Assembly (NCBI GenBank): GCA_030828505.1
Contig: JAURCJ010000003.1
Coordinates: 62,001-126,000 of the forward strand
DNA: 64,000 nucleotides
DNA from: Alphaproteobacteria bacterium
GTDB taxonomy: Bacteria > Pseudomonadota > Alphaproteobacteria > TMED109
Direction: 5' to 3'
Shown: one piece after another, positions 8,786 through 18,515 of the stretch
Layout: each line of letters begins with the position of its first letter
Numbering within the stretch: position 1 is the first letter of the stretch
Notes under the pieces: generated by a model
The model's input: only the letters and a program-made list of their open reading frames with translations
The model's database searches: none
Told to the model about the DNA's origin: nothing
Position numbers and translations under genes: made by a program

Positions 8786-10602
8786 CGTATAATAATTACT
8801 TCATCATGCTCTTCTGAATCATCGTATAATAATTCCACTAAATGTGACCTTACTTCTAATGCTGAGGACTGATTAACATAGCCCTTATCCGTAATTTCAT
8901 TATTATCAAAAGAAGGAGGACTATCCATTAGTGCTACTTTTTTAATTTTAGTACTAGAACCAGGAAAATTTTGATTATGAATAATAACTTTATCGATAAT
9001 TTCTTTTCTTAATTTTGTGTTTTTAATAATCTGATTATATTCAACATCTTCAAGACCTAAGAAAGTCTTACATGCTTCAATATTAAGCCAAGCTAAAAAA
9101 CCTAAATAATTTTTATCATGACCTGTAACTAATCCATCTTGAAATAGAGGTGAGCATGAATTAATAACAGCTAATCTTAGACTACCTACATCTACCCAGG
9201 TACCAGTAAGAAGTTTAAAGTTTTCAACAACTCTTCCATCAAAGTCTATTCCTCGACTAGGATCATTTTCATCTACTAACCTTCCTGCATCTCCAATTAA
9301 ATAATATCCTTCATCATCAAACGCTTTTTTTGTGAGATCATCTCTTTTTAAATATCCGGGAGTTACATTTGGCCCTTTTACGCGCAGTTCCATTTTATTA
9401 CCTATTGGAATCATCTTAATTTTCATACCGGGTATAGGCAACCCAATATTACCCGGCTTATCTAATTTAAAGTAAGTAGAAGTTGCTAAAGGTGCTGTTT
9501 CAGTTGCACCCCAACCACATACCAACTCTAAATCTTTACCGTTAGTCTCTTTAGCTAAATCTCTTATCCCATACCATATCTCTGGTGGTAAAGAAGCTCC
9601 TCCATAACCTACATATTCCAAATTTTTAAAAAAATTACTTCTTAAATCTTTATCTTCTTTTAAATACTCTAAAAGCATAGCTAAACCAGCAGGGACTGAT
9701 GTGTAATATGTAGGAGAAATATCTTTTAAATTTTCAACAGTTGTAGGGAATAAAGCTGGAATGGGCTTACCTCCATCAATATACATGGTGCCTCCATTCC
9801 AAAATATGCCATTAAAAGAATGATTTCCTCCCATAGTATGATTCCATGGCAGCCAATCCATTATTATAGTTTCTCCTAATTCTTGCGGTCTAACTTGCTG
9901 TGCTTGTTGCATATTAACACACAACATTTTTTGCGTATTGATAACTCCTTTTGGCATTCCAGTTGACCCAGATGTAAATAAATATTTTGCAACATAATCT
10001 GGTTTCACAGAATTATAAACTTTATCTATTTGTTCATCCGGAATTGTAGATAATAAATCTGAAAAAATTTCCATTTTTATTTTTGAACTAGGGTTTTTTG
10101 AACATACAATAGTAGTATTATCTAATTTTAATTTTTCAAGTGCTTTCTCATACATAATCCCATCATCAATGTATATTAAACCTGGTAAAACTAATTCGTA
10201 ACAATGTTTTAATTTTGCATAATCACTACTCATTAAAGAATAAGCAACAGATATTGGAGAAACAGGAATACCGCTGCATAATCCTGCTACATTTAGCAAT
10301 CCATGGTCTATACTATTACCAGATAAAATCATTATTCCTTTATTTTGATTTAAATTAATATTAATCAAATATTGAGATATAGAATTAATATATTTATATG
10401 CCGTTTCATAATTTACTTCTCTCCAAGTAATACCATTCTTCTCAGCTAGCCATATATTTTTAGGATATTCATGACAAGTCTTTTTAAATTTACTATGAAT
10501 ATTAACTTCTACAGTTTCCAACTCTAATGGAGAAGATAAAATTAATGTTCCATCTTTTCTTTTTTCAACGTTAATTTCTTGAGGTGGATATGATAATTTC
10601 AT
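8782..10602 (-). CDS. Feruloyl-CoA synthase-like acyl/aryl-CoA ligase
   Basis: A 606-residue ANL-superfamily adenylating enzyme. The P-loop LFTSGSTGMPKGV, the WLPWNHTMGGNHSF block and the C-terminal SPPSFDNNEITDKGYVNQ block are all characteristic of feruloyl-CoA synthases and relatives rather than fatty-acid ligases. It activates a carboxylic acid to its CoA thioester with ATP. The gene follows a nitronate monooxygenase-like gene by 22 bases on the same strand and converges with livF. The neighbouring transporter could import the acid and later genes (enoyl-CoA hydratase, MDRs) could degrade it; that link is inference. It may act on a non-hydroxycinnamate acid. Confidence 0.8.
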   Translation of the reverse strand: MKLSYPPQEINVEKRKDGTLILSSPLELETVEVNIHSKFKKTCHEYPKNIWLAEKNGITWREVNYETAYKYINSISQYLININLNQNKGIMILSGNSIDHGLLNVAGLCSGIPVSPISVAYSLMSSDYAKLKHCYELVLPGLIYIDDGIMYEKALEKLKLDNTTIVCSKNPSSKIKMEIFSDLLSTIPDEQIDKVYNSVKPDYVAKYLFTSGSTGMPKGVINTQKMLCVNMQQAQQVRPQELGETIIMDWLPWNHTMGGNHSFNGIFWNGGTMYIDGGKPIPALFPTTVENLKDISPTYYTSVPAGLAMLLEYLKEDKDLRSNFFKNLEYVGYGGASLPPEIWYGIRDLAKETNGKDLELVCGWGATETAPLATSTYFKLDKPGNIGLPIPGMKIKMIPIGNKMELRVKGPNVTPGYLKRDDLTKKAFDDEGYYLIGDAGRLVDENDPSRGIDFDGRVVENFKLLTGTWVDVGSLRLAVINSCSPLFQDGLVTGHDKNYLGFLAWLNIEACKTFLGLEDVEYNQIIKNTKLRKEIIDKVIIHNQNFPGSSTKIKKVALMDSPPSFDNNEITDKGYVNQSSALEVRSHLVELLYDDSEEHDEVIIIR

Positions 10603-10632
10603 AATACTTTTCCTAATTAATACCTATTATAA

Positions 10633-11610
10633 TTATGCAGCATCATTTAATATTTTATTTTTAGCATTCTCATATTCATTTTTTAATCTGTTAACTAATT
10701 CAAAAGTAGATAGAACATCCTTAATAGCATTAATACCTTGTCCGCAGCCCCAAATATCTTTCCAAGCTTTTTTCTTTTCCATTCCCTCAGGCCCAAAGTC
10801 CATTTTACTTGGATCGCTTGTAGGTAAATTATCTGGGTCAAAACCTGCATTTGCTAAAGATGGTTTTAAATAATTACCATGAACTCCAGTTACTAGATTG
10901 GTGTAGACTATGTCATCTGCAGCATATTTAGTAATTGCTTCTTTATAACTATCATTAGCATTGGCCTCCTCTGTAGCTATAAAAGCAGAACCAATATAAC
11001 CAAAATCCGCTCCTGCTGCTTGAGAGGCAAGAACGGCATTGCCAGTTGCTATGGATCCAGATAAAGCTATAGGACCATCGTACCATTCTCTAATTTCTTG
11101 AATTAATGCAAAAGGAGATGTTACTCCCGCATGTCCTCCTGCCCCTGCGGCAACTGCAATTAAACCATCTGCTCCTTTTTCAATGGCTTTATGTGCAAAA
11201 CGATTATTTATAACATCATGTAAAACTATACCTCCATAACTATGTATAGCCTCATTTACCTCAGGTCTTGCTCCAAGTGATGTAATAACAACTGGTACCT
11301 TATATTTTATGCACATCTCCATATCTTTATCAAGACGAACATCGTTTGATTTATGAACAATTTGATTAACAGCGAAAGGTGCTACTGGAATATCAGGTTT
11401 TTTTAATTTAAAAGAAGCTAACTCTTCGGTTATTTCAGACAGCCAATCATCAAGAACTTCCTGAGGCCTTGCATTTAAAGCAGGGAAAGAACCTAAAACT
11501 CCAGCTTTACATTGCGCTATAACTAACTTTGGGTTTGATATAATAAATAAAGGTGCAGCTATTACAGGAAGAGAGAAATTTTTTTTATTAAGTATGCTAG
11601 GTAATGTCAT
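10633..11610 (-). CDS. Nitronate monooxygenase-like flavoprotein
   Basis: A 325-residue FMN TIM-barrel protein of the 2-nitropropane dioxygenase family. The AAGAGGHAG stretch is the family motif with the conserved His, and IALSGSIATGNAVLASQAAGADFGYIGSAF forms the phosphate/FMN binding loops (only short parts are diagnostic). Family members oxidise nitronates, yet many homologues in catabolic clusters have unproven roles. It is the promoter-proximal gene of a two-gene unit with the CoA ligase and is divergent from glpK. Confidence 0.82.
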   Translation of the reverse strand: MTLPSILNKKNFSLPVIAAPLFIISNPKLVIAQCKAGVLGSFPALNARPQEVLDDWLSEITEELASFKLKKPDIPVAPFAVNQIVHKSNDVRLDKDMEMCIKYKVPVVITSLGARPEVNEAIHSYGGIVLHDVINNRFAHKAIEKGADGLIAVAAGAGGHAGVTSPFALIQEIREWYDGPIALSGSIATGNAVLASQAAGADFGYIGSAFIATEEANANDSYKEAITKYAADDIVYTNLVTGVHGNYLKPSLANAGFDPDNLPTSDPSKMDFGPEGMEKKKAWKDIWGCGQGINAIKDVLSTFELVNRLKNEYENAKNKILNDAA

Positions 11611-11630
11611 TATGAGGAATCCTATTTATT

Positions 11631-11660
11631 TTTACAGTTAGTTATTTTTTTATTTATAAT
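11631..11660 (+). promoter_or_regulatory. Sigma-70-like promoter upstream of glpK
   Basis: TTTACA at 11631-11636 and a perfect TATAAT at 11655-11660 are 18 bases apart. The predicted start of transcription is about 27 bases before the ATG at 11694. This is one of the clearest promoter matches in the window. Confidence 0.5.
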
Positions 11661-11693
11661 ATATAGTATTTCTCATAAAAGTAAGGTTTTTTT

Positions 11694-13172
11694 ATGAAGA
11701 AAGCTATTATTGCTATTGATCAAGGAACTTCATCTTCAAGAGCTGTTTTATTTGATTTAGATTTCTCAATTATTCATATTGAACAAAAAGAAATTAATAC
11801 TACATATCCAAAAAATGGATGGGTAGAACAAGATGCAAATGAAATTTGGAATAAAACTTTATCTGTTACAAAAAATATCATTTCTTTCGCTAAAGAAAAA
11901 TATATTAAGGTCATATCAATAGGTATAACTAATCAGAGAGAAACTATAATTGCATGGAATAAAGAAACTGGAGAACCATTATATAACGCTATTATTTGGC
12001 AGGACAGAAGAACAAAAGATATATGTGATAATTTAATTAAAAATGGATTAACCAAAATAATTAATGCTAAAACTGGTTTGCTAATTGATCCCTATTTTTC
12101 TGCAACTAAAATTTCTTGGATACTTGACAATATTGATAATGCAAAAAAATTATCTTTAGAAGGAAAACTTGCTGTTGGAACTATAGAATCATTTTTATTA
12201 TTTAAATTAACGAACGGGAAAAGCTTCTATACAGATGCAACAAATGCATCTAGAACTAGTCTATATAACATTCATGAGAATAAATGGGACAATGATTTAT
12301 TAGATATATATAAAATTCCAATAAATATTTTACCAGAAGTTACAGATAATATTTTTGATTATGGTAATACTAGTAAAAATATAATTGATTATAATATTCC
12401 AATTAATGCAATGATCGGAGATCAACAAGCCGCTGCAATTGGACAAAACTGTATAAAACCGGGAGATATTAAAGCAACATTTGGTACAGGATGTTTTATC
12501 TTATCAAATACTGGAGATATTGCTATAACTAGCAAACATAAGTTATTAAGTACAATTGCTTTCAAAATAAATAACAAAACATCTTACGCTCTTGAAGGAT
12601 CTATTTTTATATCCGGCGCTTCTATAAAGTGGTTAAAAGATGAACTTGGCCTTATTAAAAATGTAAATGATAGTCAATCATTAGCTTCAAGTATTAAGGA
12701 TAATAATGGGGTCTATTTTGTTCCGGCGTTTACCGGTCTAGGAGCACCTCACTGGAGACCCGATGCCAGAGGTACAATAGTAGGATTAACGGCTTCTTCA
12801 GGTAAAGCTGAGATTGTTAGAGCATCTTTAGAAGCTGTTGCATACCAGAGTGTAGATCTTTTTGATGCAATGACTTTAGATGGACAAAAACCAAATATTT
12901 TAAGAGTAGATGGTGCTATGAGTAATAATGATTGGTTAATTCAGTTTTTATCAAATATTAGCGATACTAAAATTGAAAAATCATATAATACTGAAACTAC
13001 TTCTCAGGGTGCTGCAATATTATCTTCTATTGGGTCTGGGTTAATAACTTCTTTGGAAAACTCAAGTAAATTTTGGAAATTAAATAAAAGTTTTTTTCCT
13101 AAAATGAAAAGTAAAGAGATTAAAAATTATAGAAATGGCTGGAATAAAGCAATAAAACAAACTATTATATGA
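11694..13172 (+). CDS. glpK: Glycerol kinase
   Basis: The 492-residue product matches glycerol kinase in length and motifs: IAIDQGTSSSRAVLFD at the N terminus (ATP phosphate 1), NQRETIIAWNKETGEP and IIWQDRRT (glycerol-binding Arg-Glu), GDQQAAAIGQ with the catalytic Asp, and FGTGCFIL. It phosphorylates glycerol to sn-glycerol 3-phosphate. No glpD, glpF or ugp genes are nearby, so it is an orphan heading a run of plus-strand catabolic genes; the D-aminoacylase-like gene starts 27 bases downstream. Specificity for another polyol cannot be fully excluded. Confidence 0.88.
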   Translation: MKKAIIAIDQGTSSSRAVLFDLDFSIIHIEQKEINTTYPKNGWVEQDANEIWNKTLSVTKNIISFAKEKYIKVISIGITNQRETIIAWNKETGEPLYNAIIWQDRRTKDICDNLIKNGLTKIINAKTGLLIDPYFSATKISWILDNIDNAKKLSLEGKLAVGTIESFLLFKLTNGKSFYTDATNASRTSLYNIHENKWDNDLLDIYKIPINILPEVTDNIFDYGNTSKNIIDYNIPINAMIGDQQAAAIGQNCIKPGDIKATFGTGCFILSNTGDIAITSKHKLLSTIAFKINNKTSYALEGSIFISGASIKWLKDELGLIKNVNDSQSLASSIKDNNGVYFVPAFTGLGAPHWRPDARGTIVGLTASSGKAEIVRASLEAVAYQSVDLFDAMTLDGQKPNILRVDGAMSNNDWLIQFLSNISDTKIEKSYNTETTSQGAAILSSIGSGLITSLENSSKFWKLNKSFFPKMKSKEIKNYRNGWNKAIKQTII

Positions 13173-13199
13173 TACTGATTTTAGTAAGGGAAATAAGCT

Positions 13200-14906
13200 A
13201 TGTACGATTTAATAATAAAAAATGGTAATATAATTGACGGAACAGGTTCTCCTAGAAAAATGTCTGACATAGCAGTAAAAGATGGAAAAATATGTGAAAT
13301 TGGAAAAATATCAGGAACTAGTAATAGAATAATAAATGCAGAGAATAAATTTGTAACTCCAGGATGGGTTGATATTCATACACACTATGATGGACAAGCT
13401 ACATGGGACCCTTATCTTACTCCTTCTTCATGGCATGGTGTAACAACATGTGTATTTGGAAACTGCGGAGTTGGCTTTGCTCCTGTTAAAAAAGGTAAAG
13501 AGAATTTCCTGATAAATTTAATGGAAGGTGTTGAAGATATTCCTGAAACAGTTTTATCAGAAGGTATAGATTTTTGCTGGGAAACATTTCCTGAATATTT
13601 AAACGCTCTAGAAAAATCAAAAAGAATTATGGATATTGGAACACAAGTTCCTCACTCAGCCCTTAGATTTTTTGTCATGGGAGAAGATGGAGCAAACCAC
13701 TTATATAAACCAAATGAAAACCAAATTTCTAACATGAAAAGTCTTTTAGAAGAAGCTCTCAATGCTGGTGCTTTAGGGATTTCAACTTCAAGAACTACGA
13801 AGCATAAATCTGCAGATGGTAATTTAGTTCCAAGTTTAAACGCAGACGATAAAGAATTAGCTGGAATAGCTGAAGCTTTAAAAAATACAAAAAAAGGCCT
13901 TCTACAATGTAATTCAGATATGGGTCCTGGAGAAATGGAATTATTAATTCAAGCTGCCAAACACTCCGGGCAACCTCTATCAGTTCTACTAATACAATAT
14001 AATGAATTTCCTGAAAGATGGAGAGATACTCTAAATTATATTTCTAGAGCTAACAAAAATGGAATTATAACTACTGGACAAGTTGGAAGTCGGCCAATTG
14101 GGGTGCTTATGGGATTTAATACTAGCGTTAACCCTTTCTCTAGTCATGAAGCTTGGAAAAAAATAAAAGATTTATCTAAAAAAGAAAGAAATAAAATATT
14201 AAAAAATGATATAAATATCAGAAATAGTTTAATTAATGATATCCCAGAAAATGCTCATACAAAATGGGTAAGTCATGCTTTTCCATTAACTTATTTATTA
14301 CAAGAACCCTTGAATTATGAACCGACAAAAGAGATGAGTATCACTTCAATAGCTGCAAGATTAAATAAAAATCCATGGGAAATAATTCTTGATCATTTTA
14401 CATCCTCTGAAGACGATGAATTTTTAATGCATACCTTTGAAAATTATACACATAATAGTTTAGATGTTATTGCTGAAATGCTTGAATCCGAATATACAAT
14501 ATGTGGAGTTGGCGATGCCGGAGCTCATGTGGCAACAATTTGCGATGCAAGTTATCCAACTTTTATGGTACCTTTTTGGTCTAGAGACCGTAAAAGAGGA
14601 AGGCTTCTAAACTTAGAATACTTAGTTTCAAAACAAACTTTAAAAACTGCTCGAACTTATGGACTAAAAGATAGAGGAGCTTTGATTGAAGGCATGAGAG
14701 CAGATATAAATATTATCGATTATGAAAATATTGGCTTAACTAAACCCTGCTTAAGCTATGATTTACCTGCAGGGGGGAAAAGACTAATTCAAAAGTCTAC
14801 TGGCTATAATCATACTTTTGTAAAAGGTATAGAAGTATCGCAAAATGGCGAGTTTACTGGAGAACTTCCAGGTAAACTTATAAGAGGTAGTCAATCTATT
14901 AACTAA
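13200..14906 (+). CDS. N-acyl-D-amino-acid deacylase-like amidohydrolase
   Basis: A 568-residue amidohydrolase-superfamily protein. It has the N-terminal composite sheet domain (IIKNGNIIDGTGSP), the metal-binding WVDIHTHYDGQ, the D-aminoacylase-like FGNCGVGFAP with the conserved Cys, and the late VGDAGAHVATICDAS carrying the catalytic Asp. Family members hydrolyse N-acyl-D-amino acids; others act on related cyclic or N-acyl amides. It lies between glpK and an enoyl-CoA hydratase with 14 bases to the latter, implying co-transcription. No signal peptide is present, so it acts in the cytoplasm. The natural substrate is unknown. Confidence 0.82.
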   Translation: MYDLIIKNGNIIDGTGSPRKMSDIAVKDGKICEIGKISGTSNRIINAENKFVTPGWVDIHTHYDGQATWDPYLTPSSWHGVTTCVFGNCGVGFAPVKKGKENFLINLMEGVEDIPETVLSEGIDFCWETFPEYLNALEKSKRIMDIGTQVPHSALRFFVMGEDGANHLYKPNENQISNMKSLLEEALNAGALGISTSRTTKHKSADGNLVPSLNADDKELAGIAEALKNTKKGLLQCNSDMGPGEMELLIQAAKHSGQPLSVLLIQYNEFPERWRDTLNYISRANKNGIITTGQVGSRPIGVLMGFNTSVNPFSSHEAWKKIKDLSKKERNKILKNDINIRNSLINDIPENAHTKWVSHAFPLTYLLQEPLNYEPTKEMSITSIAARLNKNPWEIILDHFTSSEDDEFLMHTFENYTHNSLDVIAEMLESEYTICGVGDAGAHVATICDASYPTFMVPFWSRDRKRGRLLNLEYLVSKQTLKTARTYGLKDRGALIEGMRADINIIDYENIGLTKPCLSYDLPAGGKRLIQKSTGYNHTFVKGIEVSQNGEFTGELPGKLIRGSQSIN

Positions 14907-14920
14907 GAAAGGAAAATAAA

Positions 14921-15712
14921 ATGAGTGATGACTTAATTATAAATAAAGAAGGCTCTGTAGTTACTATTACTTTTAATAGGCCAGAAAGACGAAATGCTCT
15001 AAGCCATGATATGTTGAATAGTTTTTATCATGAATTAATAAAAATAGAGAATGATAGCTCTATCAGAGCCGTAGTACTTACAGGAGCTGGTAATGCCTTC
15101 TGCGCAGGAGGTGACTTAAAGGATATGGCAGAAAGAGATAATAATAAAGAGACGACTCAAGAAAAAACTAATAACCTTAGACGTATGATGGAAACATCAA
15201 GAATACTTCATGAAATGCCTACTCCTACAATTGCTGTATTACCGGGAGCTGCAGCCGGAGCAGGATTATCTTTAGCATTAGCCTGCGACATAAGAATAGC
15301 AAGTGAGAATGCTAAAATAACAACAGCTTTTGCCAAAGCAGGCTTTCCAGGTGATTTTGGAGGTACTTTTTTTCTTACACAAATGATAGGAACCGCTAAA
15401 GCAAGAGAGCTATATTATTTATCAAGTGTGCTTACAGCTAACGAAGCAAAAGAACTTGGTATCATAAATAGAGTTGCAAGTGACGAAGATCTTCAAAATA
15501 CAGCTAAAAAAATTATTGATCAAATTGCTAATGGGCCATCCACAGCACTCAGATATATGAAATATAATATGAATTTAGCTGAGGAAGGTAATTTAGTCGC
15601 ATCACTAGATAGTGAAGCTTTATACCAGACATTATGTAGAGATACTGAAGACCATCAAAATGCGGCAAGATCATTTGTTGCAAAAGAAAAACCAGTATTT
15701 ACAGGTAGATAA
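14921..15712 (+). CDS. Enoyl-CoA hydratase/isomerase family protein
   Basis: A 263-residue crotonase-fold protein with the oxyanion-hole motif NAFCAGGDLKDM and the second GAAAGAGLSLALACDIRI. At the usual catalytic Glu positions, the region FAKAGFPGDFGGTFFLTQ has Asp where a hydratase often has Glu, so another crotonase-family reaction is possible. It is preceded by an AAAGGA ribosome-binding site. It probably acts on a CoA ester made by one of the ligases in the window. Confidence 0.82.
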   Translation: MSDDLIINKEGSVVTITFNRPERRNALSHDMLNSFYHELIKIENDSSIRAVVLTGAGNAFCAGGDLKDMAERDNNKETTQEKTNNLRRMMETSRILHEMPTPTIAVLPGAAAGAGLSLALACDIRIASENAKITTAFAKAGFPGDFGGTFFLTQMIGTAKARELYYLSSVLTANEAKELGIINRVASDEDLQNTAKKIIDQIANGPSTALRYMKYNMNLAEEGNLVASLDSEALYQTLCRDTEDHQNAARSFVAKEKPVFTGR

Positions 15713-15757
15713 CAAATATATATTAATTAAATAATTAGAGATATAAAGGATTAAAAA

Positions 15758-16474
15758 ATGTCAATTAATGATATTAAAGCATTAACATTTGATACAGGAG
15801 GTACAATCTTAGATTGGCATACTGGTTTTAGACGAGCCTTTGAAAAAGCTGGTAAGGAACATAAAATTGATAGAGATTGGGCTAATATTACAAACGAATT
15901 AAGAAGAAAATCTCTAAAATCAGTTTTAAATTTAGGCGAGCATAGTCCACCAAGTTACAATTTTGATGGAGCTCATAAAAAAGCCTTGATAGATATAATA
16001 TCTGAATATGACTTAAATCAATTCACTGAAGAAAATATTCATGATATTTCTTATAATGCGCCACATAACTTCATAGTTTGGGACGACTTTCCAAATGCAT
16101 TAAAAAAATTAAAAAAGAAGTTTCTTTGCGTTTCTTTTACATTATTAAGCTTTAAATTAATTATAGATACAGCAAAAAATAATAACTTAACATGGGATGC
16201 AGTGTTCTCTTGTGAAGGTATAGGTAAATATAAAATTCTACCCGAAGCTTATGAAACTGCTGCAAAATGGTTACAATTAAATCCTAGTGAATGTGGAATG
16301 GTTGCTTGTCATAATTTTGATCTTGATGCAGCTAAAAAAGTTGGTTTTAAAACTATATTTGTTAAAAGACCTTTAGAATGGGGTAATGAAGGACCACCAG
16401 ATCCGGAAGCTAACCCTCACCATGATTTAATAGTAGATAATTTTAACGAATTAACGGAGAGGCTAGAATGTTAG
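15758..16474 (+). CDS. HAD-superfamily hydrolase, haloacid dehalogenase type II-like
   Basis: A 238-residue HAD protein. Motif I is LTFDTGGTILDW with nucleophile Asp12; the GT-x-DW pattern is that of type II 2-haloacid dehalogenases and not of phosphatases (no second motif I Asp). The late segment VACHNFDLDAAKKVGFKTIFVKRPLEWG strongly resembles this subfamily. Motif III reads GKYKILPEAY where KPxPE is usual. Likely activities are dehalogenation of a 2-haloacid or a related hydrolysis. The stop overlaps the next gene by 7 bases. Confidence 0.78.
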   Translation: MSINDIKALTFDTGGTILDWHTGFRRAFEKAGKEHKIDRDWANITNELRRKSLKSVLNLGEHSPPSYNFDGAHKKALIDIISEYDLNQFTEENIHDISYNAPHNFIVWDDFPNALKKLKKKFLCVSFTLLSFKLIIDTAKNNNLTWDAVFSCEGIGKYKILPEAYETAAKWLQLNPSECGMVACHNFDLDAAKKVGFKTIFVKRPLEWGNEGPPDPEANPHHDLIVDNFNELTERLEC

Positions 16475-17481
16475 ATACTAATTCATTAATTAATACACAA
16501 ATTTTTTTAAAGAGTTCTCCTAAAGAAAAATTATTTCAAGAAAATTTTGAACTAAAAAAAACTAAGCTTAGTGCATTAGATGACAATCAAGTTTTAATTG
16601 AAGTAATTTATATTTCTATCGATGCTGCAAATAGAGCTTGGATGCAAGGGCGAACATACAGAAGTCAAATTCTTCCTGGTGATGTAATGGGTGGATATGC
16701 TCTAGGTAAAATTTTAGAATCCAGAAGCAATAAATTCAAGGTTGGTGATTATGTTGAAGGAGATTTAGGCTGGCAAAATTATGCTATTCGTAATGAAAAA
16801 GAACTAATTAAAACATCAATTAATTCCTCTAAAAGCCTTCACATGAGTGTATTAGGAATAACAGGTAAAACAGCTTACTTTGGATTAGATCTAGCTAAGC
16901 TTCAAGAAGGTGAAACAGTTTTAATATCAGCTGCAGCTGGAGCAGTTGGAAATGTAGCTGGACAAATAGCAAAGATTTATGGCTGTAAAGTTATAGGCAT
17001 AACTAGCTCTGATGAAAAAGCAAATTGGTTAATAAATGATTTAGGATTTGACGGTGTTATAAACTATAAAAATAATAATTTTGTGAAAGACTTAAGAAAA
17101 CTATGTCCTGAAAAAGTCGATGTCTATTTTGATAATGTAGGCGGATCTATATTTGAGTCTGTTTTATTTGCTATGAATAATTTTGGAAGAATAATATGTT
17201 GTGGAGCAGTTTCACAATATGATCAAGCAGCCCCAGAAAGTGGTCCGCGAGGAGTACCCGGTTTAATTGTAACTAAAAGACTTAATCTAAGAGGGTTTAT
17301 TGTTATGGATTTTGAAGATAGAAAGAAAGAGGCAGAAAAACAACTTATGGATTGGATAGAAAAAAAACAGATAAAACCCGCAGAAGATATAGTTATAGGT
17401 CTAGAAAATACGCCTAACGCACTAATTGGATTATTAAATGGAGAAAACAAGGGCAAAAGAATGGTCAGAATAAATAAATAG
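16468..17481 (+). CDS. NADPH-dependent MDR oxidoreductase, CurA/leukotriene B4 dehydrogenase-like
   Basis: A 337-residue zinc-independent MDR. The N terminus has no zinc ligands, MQGRTYRSQILPGDVMGGYALGK resembles the CurA/PtgR group (partly quoted), the Rossmann motif is AAAGAVGNVAG, and FDNVGGSIFESVL is a family hallmark. It would reduce an activated double bond such as an enone using NADPH. It is translationally coupled to the HAD gene and followed 11 bases later by an amidohydrolase. Confidence 0.82.
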   Translation: MLDTNSLINTQIFLKSSPKEKLFQENFELKKTKLSALDDNQVLIEVIYISIDAANRAWMQGRTYRSQILPGDVMGGYALGKILESRSNKFKVGDYVEGDLGWQNYAIRNEKELIKTSINSSKSLHMSVLGITGKTAYFGLDLAKLQEGETVLISAAAGAVGNVAGQIAKIYGCKVIGITSSDEKANWLINDLGFDGVINYKNNNFVKDLRKLCPEKVDVYFDNVGGSIFESVLFAMNNFGRIICCGAVSQYDQAAPESGPRGVPGLIVTKRLNLRGFIVMDFEDRKKEAEKQLMDWIEKKQIKPAEDIVIGLENTPNALIGLLNGENKGKRMVRINK

Positions 17482-17492
17482 GAAATAGATTA

Positions 17493-18506
17493 ATGAATTC
17501 TAATGAAGAATGGTTATTAACAAATAAAGAAGAAGCCTTGGAGCCTGATTTACCTATATGTGATCCTCATCATCATTTATGGGATTTTAATAAGACTTAT
17601 ATTGAAGAAACTTATCTATTACCTGATATTCTTAAAGATACAAATTCAGGCCATAATATTGTGTCTACAGTATTTATTGAATGTGGAGCTATGTACAATA
17701 AAAATCATTCTATTGAAGAACAAGTGATTAATGAAACTGAGTTTGTGAATGGAATAGCAGCAATGAGCAATTCTGGTTTGTATGGTAAAACAAAAATAGC
17801 TGCTGGTATTGTGGGTAGTGCCCCACTCTTAATAGGGGAGAAGGTTGCAGAAATTTTAGATAAACATTTAAATATAGCTCCAAAACGATTTAAAGGCATT
17901 AGGTCGCAAGCTGCTATGCATCCTGATGGAACAATTCCAAGTACTAGAGCCCGTCCTAAAGAGGGGGTATATATTAATGATATGTTCCACAGAGGATTTG
18001 CACAGTTAGAATCTAGAAATTTATCATTTGAAGCCTGGTGCTACCACCCTCAATTACCTCAATTAATTAAATTAGCTAAAAAATTTTCTAATACGACAAT
18101 AATACTAAATCATTTTGGAGGACCTTTAGGTATAGGTTCTTTTAAAGGAAAAGAAGAGGAAACATATTCTTTTTGGGAAAAAGAAATTACTGAGTTATCT
18201 AAATGTGACAATGTAGTGGCTAAACTTGGAGGCATAGCCATGGAAATTAATGGATTTGAATGGCATAAAAATAAAATTGCACCATCTGGAAATGAGTTAA
18301 TAAATAAAACCAAAAGGTATTATGAAAAAACTTTAGAGCTATTCGGCACAGACCGATGCATGTTTGAATCTAATTTTCCTGTAGACAAGATAAGTTGTAG
18401 TTACGTTAATTTATGGAACGGATTTAAGCTACTCACTAAAGATTATTCTGCTAATGAAAGAGCTAAGCTTTTTCATGATAACGCAACTAGAATATATAAA
18501 TTATAG
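17493..18506 (+). CDS. Amidohydrolase-2 family metal-dependent hydrolase
   Basis: A 337-residue TIM-barrel hydrolase of the amidohydrolase-2 (ACMSD/2-pyrone-4,6-dicarboxylate lactonase-like) group. ICDPHHHLWDF provides the HxH metal ligands, ILNHFGGPLG a further His, and MFESNFPVDK the late conserved segment, with Asn at the usual catalytic Asp position. Family members act as lactonases or decarboxylases of cyclic or ring-cleaved intermediates. Co-transcription with the two MDR genes is likely from spacings of 11 and 9 bases. Confidence 0.8.
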   Translation: MNSNEEWLLTNKEEALEPDLPICDPHHHLWDFNKTYIEETYLLPDILKDTNSGHNIVSTVFIECGAMYNKNHSIEEQVINETEFVNGIAAMSNSGLYGKTKIAAGIVGSAPLLIGEKVAEILDKHLNIAPKRFKGIRSQAAMHPDGTIPSTRARPKEGVYINDMFHRGFAQLESRNLSFEAWCYHPQLPQLIKLAKKFSNTTIILNHFGGPLGIGSFKGKEEETYSFWEKEITELSKCDNVVAKLGGIAMEINGFEWHKNKIAPSGNELINKTKRYYEKTLELFGTDRCMFESNFPVDKISCSYVNLWNGFKLLTKDYSANERAKLFHDNATRIYKL

Positions 18507-18515
18507 TTTATTACG